Positions 1-6,857 of a DNA stretch of 7,053 nt are shown here, in pieces; position 1 is the first letter of the stretch, and every line of letters starts with the position of its first letter. This stretch comes from a bacterium (GTDB taxonomy: Bacteria > Auribacterota > UBA3054 > B51-G9). The stretch is from positions 1 to 7,053 of the forward strand of contig JAOZSF010000098.1 in NCBI GenBank assembly GCA_029939815.1, written 5' to 3'. The translations under genes were made by a program, and so were the position numbers. The notes below the pieces were generated by a model, which did not search any database, was not told where the DNA came from, and worked only from the letters and a program-made list of their open reading frames with translations.

Positions 1-2
1 AT

Positions 3-2777
3 TTACTTTACCGGTGGTAGTTCGCCTGCAGCTCTGCGTTTTTTCAACAATTTAACTGTGTGCTTAGCTATTTTATCGTTTTTGGAAAGCAAATTATAAA
101 TAAAATATTTTGATTTTCTGTCAAGTGTTTTTATTCCCAAATAAATAAACAAAAATCTCATCTTGTCCGCGGAAGAAATACATCCTATAGCGTTACTCGA
201 AAATAAAAGCGCGGAAATATCTTTTACCGACCACCGGTTATATATTTTCGCGCCGAATTTTACCCGCTGAAGATCGATTAAATGAAGTTTGTATTTTCCG
301 CTCAAAGAACCAACTACATAGATATGTCCCAAATAGAAATCTCTGTGAGTTAAGCCGGATAAATGCAGTTTTCGCGCCAACCGGCCAATTCGCTCAATTA
401 ATCTGATTCTGTCCTTTGGAGATAAAGAAATTCCTTCATTTAAAATTTGTTCAAGTGAACGCCCGTTTTGAAGTTCATCAGTGATAATAAAAGATGTCTT
501 TTCAAAAATCTTATTTTTGAATTTTTCTCCCATTGCAATCGCAGGAACATTAGGAATACCAATAGCTGTCAGAATTTCAATTGCACGCCATTCGAGCCAT
601 GCATTTGAAACCGGTTTTTTATATCTTAAAAATTCGATTAAAGAATCTTTTTTAGACGTTTTAAAATGTCGTTTCAGATACCAGATATGATCGTCTTTTT
701 TTACGGTTACTACCGTTCTTACTTTTTTGCGTGTAACTAATTCCTCGCCGTTCAGCTTCATTATATCACCATAAGTCATATTTTGAAGTTTTACCGTTTG
801 AGCCGACAATTCAGGATTAACGAACAATTTATTTTTTCTGACTTTGAATTGAAAATATCCTGATTTAATACTGTCGCGAATGATTTTATGAATAATTTTT
901 TTCTGTTTTCTTCGCGGGTAAATATTTTGCGAATATTTATTAAAAGCGGCAATTCTATCCTTTAAAGTAAAGAAATCAAGATATAACTGCGTATTAAATG
1001 CCGTTAAATCATTTATTTTTCGATGCGTATTATAAAAAGGTATTAAATAACTTTTTATGCCCGGCAAAATCGCTCTCTTCACATCAATTAATTTTACCTT
1101 TATCGAGCCGGTTGATGACTCTTTCAATAAAATATGCTTTACCGCCCAGCCGAATTTATAGATATGAGCTTTGTGGCACGCGGAAATTATTTTCGTCATT
1201 TCGGAGAGGAATTTTTCCTTTTTTTGTTGAATGTTTGATGAGGAAACATCATTAGCCAATCTAATTTGCCATTCATCAAAAGATACATATCCATCAAGAG
1301 ATGATGTGCATAAAAAAGTTGTCTTTAAACCATTGCGTAATATCTCGCCATAAGAAACCAGTTCCGCTGTCGGTACTCCAGCTTCCTTCATTTTCCTGTA
1401 AATCTTATACTCGTTTTTCAGAACTTTAGCATATTGTCCCGACCCTCTTTTCAGGTAGAACACTTTTTCATTTGAGTTATTGTCAATTGATTCAACAGTC
1501 ATAATATCAATTCGTCTGAATTGTTTTCCGCGTAAAGTTCTATGTACACGCTTTTCAGTCAAATTAATTTTGCTGTTTTCACCGGCAATTTTCTTTTCGA
1601 TATCAATAAAATCCTTACATCTCTTGATTCCAAGCGATTTGAAATAATTTTTATAATCAGAATGAATGTCAAAATTCAAAACATAAGAATCTGCCGTATC
1701 ACCAAGAATAGCACGGGCAATGGTTCTTCTTATAGAAACAAAAAGCAGCGTGCCTGCAATACCAATGCTCCATAAAACAACGATTCCGATAATAGAATAG
1801 TGAAGTAATGATCTGTATTTTTTTTCAAGAAGCTGCGGACTGACTACTGCGGCATCGATATAACTATCTTCCAAAGTGTCGACAATAATATTTCTCATTT
1901 TATTCAGAGATATATCTTCCGGTATTACGACTCTTTGAACACACAGATAACCATTTTTACTGCGAAAGAAGAAAAAGCGTTCGATAGATTTTAAATCATT
2001 ATGATGAAGATCATTTAATTGCATGGAAACCGATATTGGTTTTCTTTTACCCTCCTTCATTTCGTTCATCCTTTTAAAGAATAATCGAAAAAGTTCCATG
2101 TCCAAATCTTCCTTCAAGACAGATTGTTTGAAATTTGTAAGCCATTTAAACGCGTTAAGCGTTTGATTTATCTCAGCAAGCCGCGCACGCTGCTGTTCTT
2201 CGGAACAAAGGAAAGAGCAAACCCCCTGTGCTTCTCCTATTTCTCCTTTATAATAGAGAATACTTAATCGCCGCTGCGCCGCTTCAGCAGTTTGTAATGC
2301 CGATTCTTTGGTATCACCAAAGGTACAGACATAAAGCGCCGGACAGCTGCTTGTAAGAGCTGAACTAATAGTTGTCCTCATAAAATCACTAACCTGTAGC
2401 GGGTCAACAAGCGCCTGTTTTTTTAGTTTTATGGAGCAGGGAGAAAGCAGAACTGTCTTTACACGCTCAACCCGGGAATCAATCACCGCCGGCGAATACA
2501 GTTCAAGAAAAGAGTCCAAACCGAATTCACTTAGATACGCAAAAGGTTTTTGAGCAATAGAATCCTGAAATGCTATTACGTCTTCTACCGTTGGAGTTGA
2601 TTTACTCCACCGCTTCATAACAGGTTCCGCGCGGGCATAATCATCAACGAAGCGAAAGAATCTAAGATTTTCAGTAATCCAGTTTACCGGCACCGGTTGA
2701 AGCAGGATGCAAATGATTGTGCCGATTGCGATTAAGCAGGCGAAAGTCCATTTGATATAATAGCGTTTATTGATCAT
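3..2777 (-). CDS. Two-pass membrane protein with tandem WaaP/Kdo-kinase-like domains (pseudokinase plus kinase)
   Basis: This is a complete 924-residue protein. Seen in the sequence: a basic N-terminus and a membrane segment at about 11-30, a region of about 295 residues with six cysteines (C114, C145, C151, C187, C191, C279), a second membrane segment at about 327-348 followed by basic SIRRTIAR, then two kinase-like domains. The positive-inside pattern places residues 31-326 outside and the kinases in the cytoplasm. The C-terminal domain (about 680-865) has the WaaP/RfaP signature: YLKR with candidate ATP lysine K702, HRD at 811-813, H818, and IDLQR with metal-binding D835. The first domain (about 408-600) has YLKR (K443) and IDVKR (D565), but the HRD position reads KFG (541-543), so the catalytic Asp is missing. 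From these positions to the metal Asp the two domains align without gaps. WaaP family members phosphorylate LPS core sugars; the substrate here is unknown. I do not recognise the ectodomain. The ATG overlaps the mnmE stop (TAATG), and a weak AGG lies 6 nt upstream, so coupled translation is likely. Confidence 0.85.
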   Translation of the reverse strand: MINKRYYIKWTFACLIAIGTIICILLQPVPVNWITENLRFFRFVDDYARAEPVMKRWSKSTPTVEDVIAFQDSIAQKPFAYLSEFGLDSFLELYSPAVIDSRVERVKTVLLSPCSIKLKKQALVDPLQVSDFMRTTISSALTSSCPALYVCTFGDTKESALQTAEAAQRRLSILYYKGEIGEAQGVCSFLCSEEQQRARLAEINQTLNAFKWLTNFKQSVLKEDLDMELFRLFFKRMNEMKEGKRKPISVSMQLNDLHHNDLKSIERFFFFRSKNGYLCVQRVVIPEDISLNKMRNIIVDTLEDSYIDAAVVSPQLLEKKYRSLLHYSIIGIVVLWSIGIAGTLLFVSIRRTIARAILGDTADSYVLNFDIHSDYKNYFKSLGIKRCKDFIDIEKKIAGENSKINLTEKRVHRTLRGKQFRRIDIMTVESIDNNSNEKVFYLKRGSGQYAKVLKNEYKIYRKMKEAGVPTAELVSYGEILRNGLKTTFLCTSSLDGYVSFDEWQIRLANDVSSSNIQQKKEKFLSEMTKIISACHKAHIYKFGWAVKHILLKESSTGSIKVKLIDVKRAILPGIKSYLIPFYNTHRKINDLTAFNTQLYLDFFTLKDRIAAFNKYSQNIYPRRKQKKIIHKIIRDSIKSGYFQFKVRKNKLFVNPELSAQTVKLQNMTYGDIMKLNGEELVTRKKVRTVVTVKKDDHIWYLKRHFKTSKKDSLIEFLRYKKPVSNAWLEWRAIEILTAIGIPNVPAIAMGEKFKNKIFEKTSFIITDELQNGRSLEQILNEGISLSPKDRIRLIERIGRLARKLHLSGLTHRDFYLGHIYVVGSLSGKYKLHLIDLQRVKFGAKIYNRWSVKDISALLFSSNAIGCISSADKMRFLFIYLGIKTLDRKSKYFIYNLLSKNDKIAKHTVKLLKKRRAAGELPPVK

Positions 2778-4165
2778 TATTTACCTATACAAAAATCGGA
2801 GAAAATTTTATCAAGTAAATCTTCGGTAGTTATATCCCCGGTTATTTCTCCAATCGCTTTTAATGAATCCCGAATATCCATAACTATTAATTCGGCAAGC
2901 GCGTTTGATTTTAATGTTTTCAAAGAATTTCTAATCAAATCCGCTGTTTTTTCCAATAAATTGATATGCCTGACCCGCATCAAAACAACATCATCATCCG
3001 CAATATTTTTTTTCTTACTCAACTTTTCCGCGATAAGATTGTGAAGAGAACTGATTCCCTCTCCACTCAGCGCACAAATATTAACCTGCGGACATAATTT
3101 GTTTAATTTTTCAATAAAAGATTTTGTTGGTTTATGCGGCAGATCACATTTATTCCATACCCAGATAATTTCTTTTTTTTCTTTTATTTCTTGAGGCAAA
3201 ATATTTTCAATTTGTGGCGGATTTTTGGAAATATCTCTTACCCATATTACCATATCGCTCGAATCAATCGTTTTTTTCGTGCGATTAATTCCATGTTGTT
3301 CGACCTTTCCTCTTGCGGATCGTAACCCTGCCGTATCAATAAATCTTACAGGAAATCCTTCGATATTTACATCCACTTCCAACGTGTCGCGCGTAGTTCC
3401 GGGAATGTCAGTCACAAGCGCTCTTTCCTCTTTTGCGAGTCTATTCAGCAGGCTTGACTTTCCGGCATTTGGTTTTCCGGCAATCGCGATTTGAAAACCG
3501 TCATGTAAAATTCTTCCCGCATCAGCATTTTTCAATAAATAATTTGTTTTCTCACAAATTTTATTTAGCTTATCAATCAAAATCTGTTTTTCGTCACCAC
3601 TGTCTTCAACATCATCAGGGAAATCAATCTCTGCTTCAAGATCAGCAAGAATATTAATCAGTTCTTCGCGAATTTCATCAAGAGGTTGACGTAATTTCCC
3701 TTCTAACTGCGAAACTGCCGCCCGACGGGCAAGCTCAGTCGGCGCGTTAATTAAATCAGAAACCGCTTCCGCCTGTGTTAAATCTATTTTACCGTTTATA
3801 AAAGCCCGGCGGGTAAATTCGCCCGGTTCGGCAAGCCGTGCACCATTTTGAACGATAAGATTTAAAACCTGTTGAAGAATAACTTTCCCGCCATGACAAT
3901 AAATCTCTACTGTATCTTCACCGGAAAAACTTGATGAGCCTATCATAAGACCGATAAGCACCTCATCAATTGTAATTGCGTCGCTCTTAATTTTGCCGAA
4001 AGTTAATGTATGACTCTTTCTTCCGATGAGCTTTTTCCCACGATGAGGCACAAAAACAGAATCCGCTATTGCAAGCGCTTCACTTCCTGAAACGCGGATT
4101 ATTCCTATTGCTCCGTGCCCCGGTGGAGTGGCAATAGCAGCGATTGTATCATCGTAATTTATCAC
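2777..4165 (-). CDS. mnmE: tRNA uridine-5-carboxymethylaminomethyl modification GTPase MnmE (TrmE)
   Basis: MnmE, together with MnmG, installs the carboxymethylaminomethyl group at C5 of wobble uridine U34 in certain tRNAs, using GTP hydrolysis and a folate-derived carbon. The 462-residue length fits the family. Domains in order: an N-terminal tetrahydrofolate-binding domain (about 1-120, with GEFTRRAFINGKIDL at 115-129); a helical domain that includes VSDLINAPTE at 135-144; an inserted G domain with P-loop GKPNAGKSS (230-238), TTRDT (257-261), DTAG (277-280) and NKCD (338-341); and the family C-terminus CIGK (459-462), whose Cys is functionally important. The start is GTG, chosen because the protein begins in the usual way (INYDDTIAAIATPPG) and the codon overlaps the yidC stop as GTGA. 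There is no clear Shine-Dalgarno, so initiation probably depends on coupling to yidC. mnmG, its partner gene, is not in the window. Confidence 0.97.
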   Translation of the reverse strand: MINYDDTIAAIATPPGHGAIGIIRVSGSEALAIADSVFVPHRGKKLIGRKSHTLTFGKIKSDAITIDEVLIGLMIGSSSFSGEDTVEIYCHGGKVILQQVLNLIVQNGARLAEPGEFTRRAFINGKIDLTQAEAVSDLINAPTELARRAAVSQLEGKLRQPLDEIREELINILADLEAEIDFPDDVEDSGDEKQILIDKLNKICEKTNYLLKNADAGRILHDGFQIAIAGKPNAGKSSLLNRLAKEERALVTDIPGTTRDTLEVDVNIEGFPVRFIDTAGLRSARGKVEQHGINRTKKTIDSSDMVIWVRDISKNPPQIENILPQEIKEKKEIIWVWNKCDLPHKPTKSFIEKLNKLCPQVNICALSGEGISSLHNLIAEKLSKKKNIADDDVVLMRVRHINLLEKTADLIRNSLKTLKSNALAELIVMDIRDSLKAIGEITGDITTEDLLDKIFSDFCIGK

Positions 4166-5841
4166 GATTTTTTCAAATAATGCAAATAAAACATTTGACC
4201 CATAGTAATTATCTGGTTTAATAACCAGTAAAGTACTAATCCCGAAGGCGCTTTATAAAAGAATACCATCATAACTACCGGCATAAGATACATCATTCTC
4301 TTTTGGCTCGCATCTCCGGTACTCGGCATTAATGCCTGCTGACCAATCATTGCCGCCCCCATAACTATCGCGAGCGGATTAACTCCGTCTCCGAGAAAAG
4401 GGATTGAGAACGGCAAAGTGGCAACATTATCGGGTAAAGATAAATCTTTAATCCATAAAAACGGTGCGCCCCATAGTTCAATTGAACGTGAAAGAGCAGC
4501 AAATAAAGCAAAGAAAATCGGCATTTGAAGCAACATAGGCAGACAACCGCCCATTGGATTTACGCCGTGTTTTCTGTATAGCAGCATCATCTCCTGTTGA
4601 AGTTTTGCCTTGTCATCTTTATATTTTTCCTGCAATGCTTTAAGCTCCGGCTGAACTTTCTGCATTTTCTGCATCGATGTAAAACTTTTTGTTTGAAGCG
4701 GCCAGGTGATTAATTTGATGATTATTGTAATGATTATAATCGCCCAACCGTAATTATGAACATATTTGTAAAGCCCTTTAAGGCCATAAACCAATATCGG
4801 CTTTGCCAAAAACGAAAACATTCCGAGATTGAGTATTTCTACATATTTACCACCATGTCCAACCGTTGTCGATAATGCTTTAAGATTGTCATAGTCCGTT
4901 GGCCCGGCATAAAGAGCGGATGACCAGCCAACGGTTCCCCCCGGTTGAATTGCTGACAAACTAAAATCTGCGTATCCACTGACCTGCTGATTTTTTTTAG
5001 TTCCAATTGATTTAACCCCTACTAATCCGGCGACTTTTTTGGGAATAAGAATATGTGTGAAATATTTGTTTTTTACCGCAAGCCATTCAGCAGGACCATT
5101 TACTGTCTGCAGCGGTTTCTTTTTTTTAGGCTTAATTCTTTCAAGTTTGGACTTCCCGTCATTAAGAACACATACATCAATGCTGCGCGGCTTAGCATAC
5201 CGATCAGCTTTATTGCTCACTTTATTTATTCTGCCAAGCCAAACGCTGAATGAATTACTTACGCTTACAACTCCGGAACTTAAGTTACTGAATGTCATTC
5301 CTGCCTGCAGCAAATAACTATTTGGTTTAAGTTTGTAACTTTTTCTCACAAAAACCGTTTTATCAATCGTTCCGGTAAAAACCATGTCGGACTTCCCGAT
5401 AAATTCCGGCTCAAGAATTAAATTATTTACATTTAACTTCCCGAACTCACGGATTCTTAACGGCACTTCCCAATTGTTACTCGCCGCGTTTATTGTTGTA
5501 ATCGGTCCTTTCTTAACAGTTGAGCTGCGATGAATGTTTATTTTTTCTATATCTCCGCCAAATGACGAAAAAGTAAATGTAACAAGATTATTAGATAAAA
5601 TTGTTTCGGTTAATTTTCCGGCGTACTTACTTAATCCGGAAACCGGCGATGATAATCCTTCAGATGCTTTTACCGTTGATTCCGCTGCATTAGCAGCTGT
5701 GCTGACAGCTGAATCTGTTTGAACAACCGAGTTGGTAGTAACGATTTGTTGTGCCGGTTTAGGTTTCGGACCGTAAAAATGCATGTATAAGAAAACTAAC
5801 AAAAATGTTAGTACGATCGCTGTAATTGAGTTTTTGTCCAT
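4162..5841 (-). CDS. yidC: Membrane protein insertase YidC (Oxa1 family), Gram-negative type
   Basis: YidC inserts and folds inner-membrane proteins, alone or with the Sec translocon. The 559-residue protein shows the Gram-negative layout: an N-terminal membrane segment (about 5-22); a Ser/Ala/Thr/Val-rich linker (about 33-70); a large periplasmic domain (about 71-340); and the conserved Oxa1-type core (about 345-556). The core has a membrane helix near 365-380, a charged cytoplasmic hairpin (about 385-425), the NPMGGCLPMLLQMPIFFALF stretch (428-447), and last helices carrying APSGLVLYWLLN (531-542). The Arg in the hydrophilic groove of the E. coli insertase (R366) aligns with Lys here (K376), keeping the charge. 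The ATG start is preceded only by AT-rich octamer repeats, with no Shine-Dalgarno. The stop overlaps the GTG of mnmE by 4 bp. jag/khpB, often placed next in other genomes, is absent. Confidence 0.97.
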   Translation of the reverse strand: MDKNSITAIVLTFLLVFLYMHFYGPKPKPAQQIVTTNSVVQTDSAVSTAANAAESTVKASEGLSSPVSGLSKYAGKLTETILSNNLVTFTFSSFGGDIEKINIHRSSTVKKGPITTINAASNNWEVPLRIREFGKLNVNNLILEPEFIGKSDMVFTGTIDKTVFVRKSYKLKPNSYLLQAGMTFSNLSSGVVSVSNSFSVWLGRINKVSNKADRYAKPRSIDVCVLNDGKSKLERIKPKKKKPLQTVNGPAEWLAVKNKYFTHILIPKKVAGLVGVKSIGTKKNQQVSGYADFSLSAIQPGGTVGWSSALYAGPTDYDNLKALSTTVGHGGKYVEILNLGMFSFLAKPILVYGLKGLYKYVHNYGWAIIIITIIIKLITWPLQTKSFTSMQKMQKVQPELKALQEKYKDDKAKLQQEMMLLYRKHGVNPMGGCLPMLLQMPIFFALFAALSRSIELWGAPFLWIKDLSLPDNVATLPFSIPFLGDGVNPLAIVMGAAMIGQQALMPSTGDASQKRMMYLMPVVMMVFFYKAPSGLVLYWLLNQIITMGQMFYLHYLKKS

Positions 5842-5843
5842 TG

Positions 5844-5899
5844 AATTTAGTAATTTAGTAATTTGTTAATTTAGTAATTTGAAAATTTCTTAATTCTCA
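5844..5899. repeat. Octamer tandem array, seven AATT-plus-four units, in the yidC leader
   Basis: On the plus strand this reads as seven back-to-back 8-bp units: AATTTAGT, AATTTAGT, AATTTGTT, AATTTAGT, AATTTGAA, AATTTCTT and AATTCTCA. AATT is constant in all seven, the fifth base is T in six, and the rest vary. The array ends 2 bp before the yidC ATG, so in the mRNA it forms the ribosome-binding region. The same 8-bp pattern recurs in the yidD-rnpA gap. Confidence 0.85.
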
Positions 5900-5931
5900 A
5901 GTTTATTTATTTTTTACTTGATAGAATCAAG
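5897..5931. other. Two mutually exclusive short stem-loops at the yidD 3' end
   Basis: TCAAGT at 5897-5902 can pair with ACTTGA at 5916-5921, and CTTGA at 5917-5921 can instead pair with TCAAG at 5927-5931, which contains the yidD stop codon. The shared middle arm means only one stem can form at a time. The stems are only 5-6 bp. On the transcribed (minus) strand they are not followed by a U-run, so this is not a convincing terminator. It may be chance in AT-rich sequence. Confidence 0.25.
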
Positions 5932-6151
5932 GTACCGGATCATTCCCTCCGGAATGCCACGGATGACATCTCGAAATCCGTTTTATTCCAAGCCATAAGC
6001 CCTTGAAAAATCCATATTTTCTTAATGCTTCGAGCGTGTACTGTGAGCAGGTTGGCGTATATCTGCATGACGGCGGTAACCACGGACTGATTATTTTTTT
6101 GTATCCGATAATCAGTAAACAAGCCAGTTTTGTAAATATTCCGGGTTTCAT
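5927..6151 (-). CDS. yidD: Membrane protein insertion efficiency factor YidD
   Basis: This is a small membrane-associated protein of the YidD (DUF37) family. It assists YidC-dependent insertion and is almost always encoded between rnpA and yidC, as here. The 74 residues match the family. Visible signatures are an N-terminal amphipathic or hydrophobic helix (about 5-23), the CRYTPTCSQY motif (29-38), the A..KYGFFKG..LGIKR stretch (42-58), and the C-terminal RCHPWHSGGNDPVP (61-74). The conserved cysteines C29, C35 and C62 are all present. The ATG fits the family N-terminus. No Shine-Dalgarno precedes it; the upstream bases are A/T-rich and include the small dyad TTGTTGAACAA (plus strand, 6155-6165). 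Confidence 0.97.
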   Translation of the reverse strand: MKPGIFTKLACLLIIGYKKIISPWLPPSCRYTPTCSQYTLEALRKYGFFKGLWLGIKRISRCHPWHSGGNDPVP

Positions 6152-6163
6152 TTATTGTTGAAC

Positions 6164-6219
6164 AATTTTGTAATTTGTTAATTGAATAATTTAGAAAATC
6201 CACAAATCCAAAATTCTCC
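6164..6219. repeat. Octamer tandem array upstream of yidD, seven units
   Basis: On the plus strand there are seven 8-bp units in register: AATTTTGT, AATTTGTT, AATTGAAT, AATTTAGA, AAATCCAC, AAATCCAA and AATTCTCC. Two units carry AAAT in place of AATT. It begins 12 bp from the yidD start codon. A 24-bp non-repeat spacer (6220-6243), containing the palindrome AAGCGCTT at 6232-6239, separates it from the next array. The spacer equals three octamers in length, so both arrays remain in the same 8-bp register. Confidence 0.75.
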
Positions 6220-6243
6220 CCGACATACGCCAAGCGCTTTGCA

Positions 6244-6307
6244 AATTTCACAATTCCACAATTCTGCAATTTTACAATTCCACAATTCTGCAATTTTACA
6301 ATTCTTC
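6244..6307. repeat. Octamer tandem array at the rnpA 3' end, eight units with a perfect 24-bp duplication
   Basis: On the plus strand the units are AATTTCAC, then the trio AATTCCAC, AATTCTGC, AATTTTAC (6252-6275), the same trio again without a mismatch (6276-6299), then AATTCTTC (6300-6307). AATT is invariant in all eight. The last unit runs 2 bp into the rnpA stop codon, so the array meets or slightly overlaps the gene end. Because 24 is divisible by 3, the duplication gives spurious repeat peptides (QNCGIVK) in overlapping open frames. Confidence 0.9.
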
Positions 6308-6857
6308 AATTAACTATCCCTGCTCTTCCGCACAGTTCGTTAAATTCATCTGAAAGCATTTGCCAGGAAACATTTAAGATTCCCCGTTCGGCATGAACTA
6401 CGAACCAGATATTTTGTGATAATTTATTTTGGTTAAGCCGGACAATTTCACGTAATCTGCGTTTAATTTTATTTCTGTCCACCGCTCTTTTGTAAAATTT
6501 CTTGCGAACAGTAAACCCGGCCTTAAATTCCTGATTTTCCGGAGGATAATACACAATAAGTGTCATTGTCCTGCCGCGCGTTCGTTTACCCTGAGTATAA
6601 ACTGCCTGAAATTCGTTCTTTAATCTCAAACGTAAACTTCTTGAAAATGAAAACGACGGTTTAACAACCGTCGCATCATTTACAGTTTTGTTCTCGCTCG
6701 AAATAATTATACCGCAAGTTTGTGCCTGCCCTTCGCGCGGCGCCTGTTTATCACTGCTCTCCCGCCTCTCGTTTCCATCCGTGAGCGGAAGCCGTGAGTG
6801 CGTGCGCGTCGTAATTTCGACGGTTGATAAGTCCTTTTCATTCTTAGTCTCCTTCAT
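6306..6857 (-). CDS. rnpA: Ribonuclease P protein component with N-terminal extension that encloses rpmH
   Basis: RnpA binds the RNase P RNA and helps it cleave tRNA 5' leaders. The C-terminal ~118 residues are a normal RnpA: FSFSRSLRLRLKNEFQAVY (about 69-87 from the ATG), GFTVRKKF (114-121), and the RNA-binding helix RNKIKRRLRE (128-137), with Lys in place of the second Arg of the usual RNR. The first ~65 residues are an unusual polar extension rich in Lys, Arg, Glu, Asp and Thr. Codons 6-51 overlap rpmH in another frame. I chose ATG 6857. In-frame GTGs at 6866 and 6869 are alternatives (186 or 187 residues). After 6857 there is no in-frame ATG, GTG or TTG until a TTG inside the conserved core (LRLRL), so a standard short RnpA could only start at a rare codon such as ATA or ATT near 6711. 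No Shine-Dalgarno precedes the ATG. A similar arrangement is known in Thermus. Confidence 0.9.
   Translation of the reverse strand: MKETKNEKDLSTVEITTRTHSRLPLTDGNERRESSDKQAPREGQAQTCGIIISSENKTVNDATVVKPSFSFSRSLRLRLKNEFQAVYTQGKRTRGRTMTLIVYYPPENQEFKAGFTVRKKFYKRAVDRNKIKRRLREIVRLNQNKLSQNIWFVVHAERGILNVSWQMLSDEFNELCGRAGIVN
6707..6841 (-). CDS. rpmH: Large ribosomal subunit protein L34 (bL34), nested inside rnpA
   Basis: L34 is a very small, Arg/Lys-rich protein of the 50S subunit. The 44-residue translation starts MKRTYQPSKLRRARTHGFR and ends RRRAKGRHKLAV. It matches the family from end to end, including the near-universal MKRTYQPS start, the THGFRSRM segment and the G..V...RRAKGR segment. The ATG at 6841 has a strong Shine-Dalgarno AAGGAG with 7-nt spacing. 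The whole gene lies inside the rnpA frame on the same strand; its start is 16 nt downstream of the rnpA ATG, which puts it in a different frame. The segment is locally GC-richer than its surroundings because of CGN Arg codons, as expected for L34. It is probably the first strongly translated gene of the operon. Confidence 0.96.
   Translation of the reverse strand: MKRTYQPSKLRRARTHGFRSRMETRGGRAVINRRRAKGRHKLAV
6849..6854 (-). promoter_or_regulatory. Shine-Dalgarno of rpmH (AAGGAG), inside rnpA codons 2-3
   Basis: AAGGAG lies 7 nt upstream of the rpmH ATG, which is ideal placement. It is also the second and third codons (Lys, Glu) of rnpA if that gene starts at 6857. It cannot serve the rnpA start because it lies downstream of it. 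It is the only strong Shine-Dalgarno at any start in the window. Confidence 0.85.

Noticed and set aside
998..1255. Plus-strand open frames inside the kinase, mnmE and yidC genes
   Set aside because: They are shadows of well-supported minus-strand genes and match no families.
5897..5931. Rho-independent terminator between yidD and yidC
   Set aside because: Stems are only 5-6 bp and are not followed by U on the transcribed strand.
5940..6293. Minus-strand 117-residue open frame with repeated QNCGIVK peptides
   Set aside because: It overlaps yidD in another frame, and its N-terminal repeats are simply the 24-bp duplication and octamers translated; it resembles no protein family.
6707..6841. 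Programmed frameshift from rpmH into rnpA as the source of RnpA
   Set aside because: A -1 shift would be needed, but I find no X XXY YYZ slippery heptamer in rpmH and no stimulatory structure. An upstream ATG in the rnpA frame is available.
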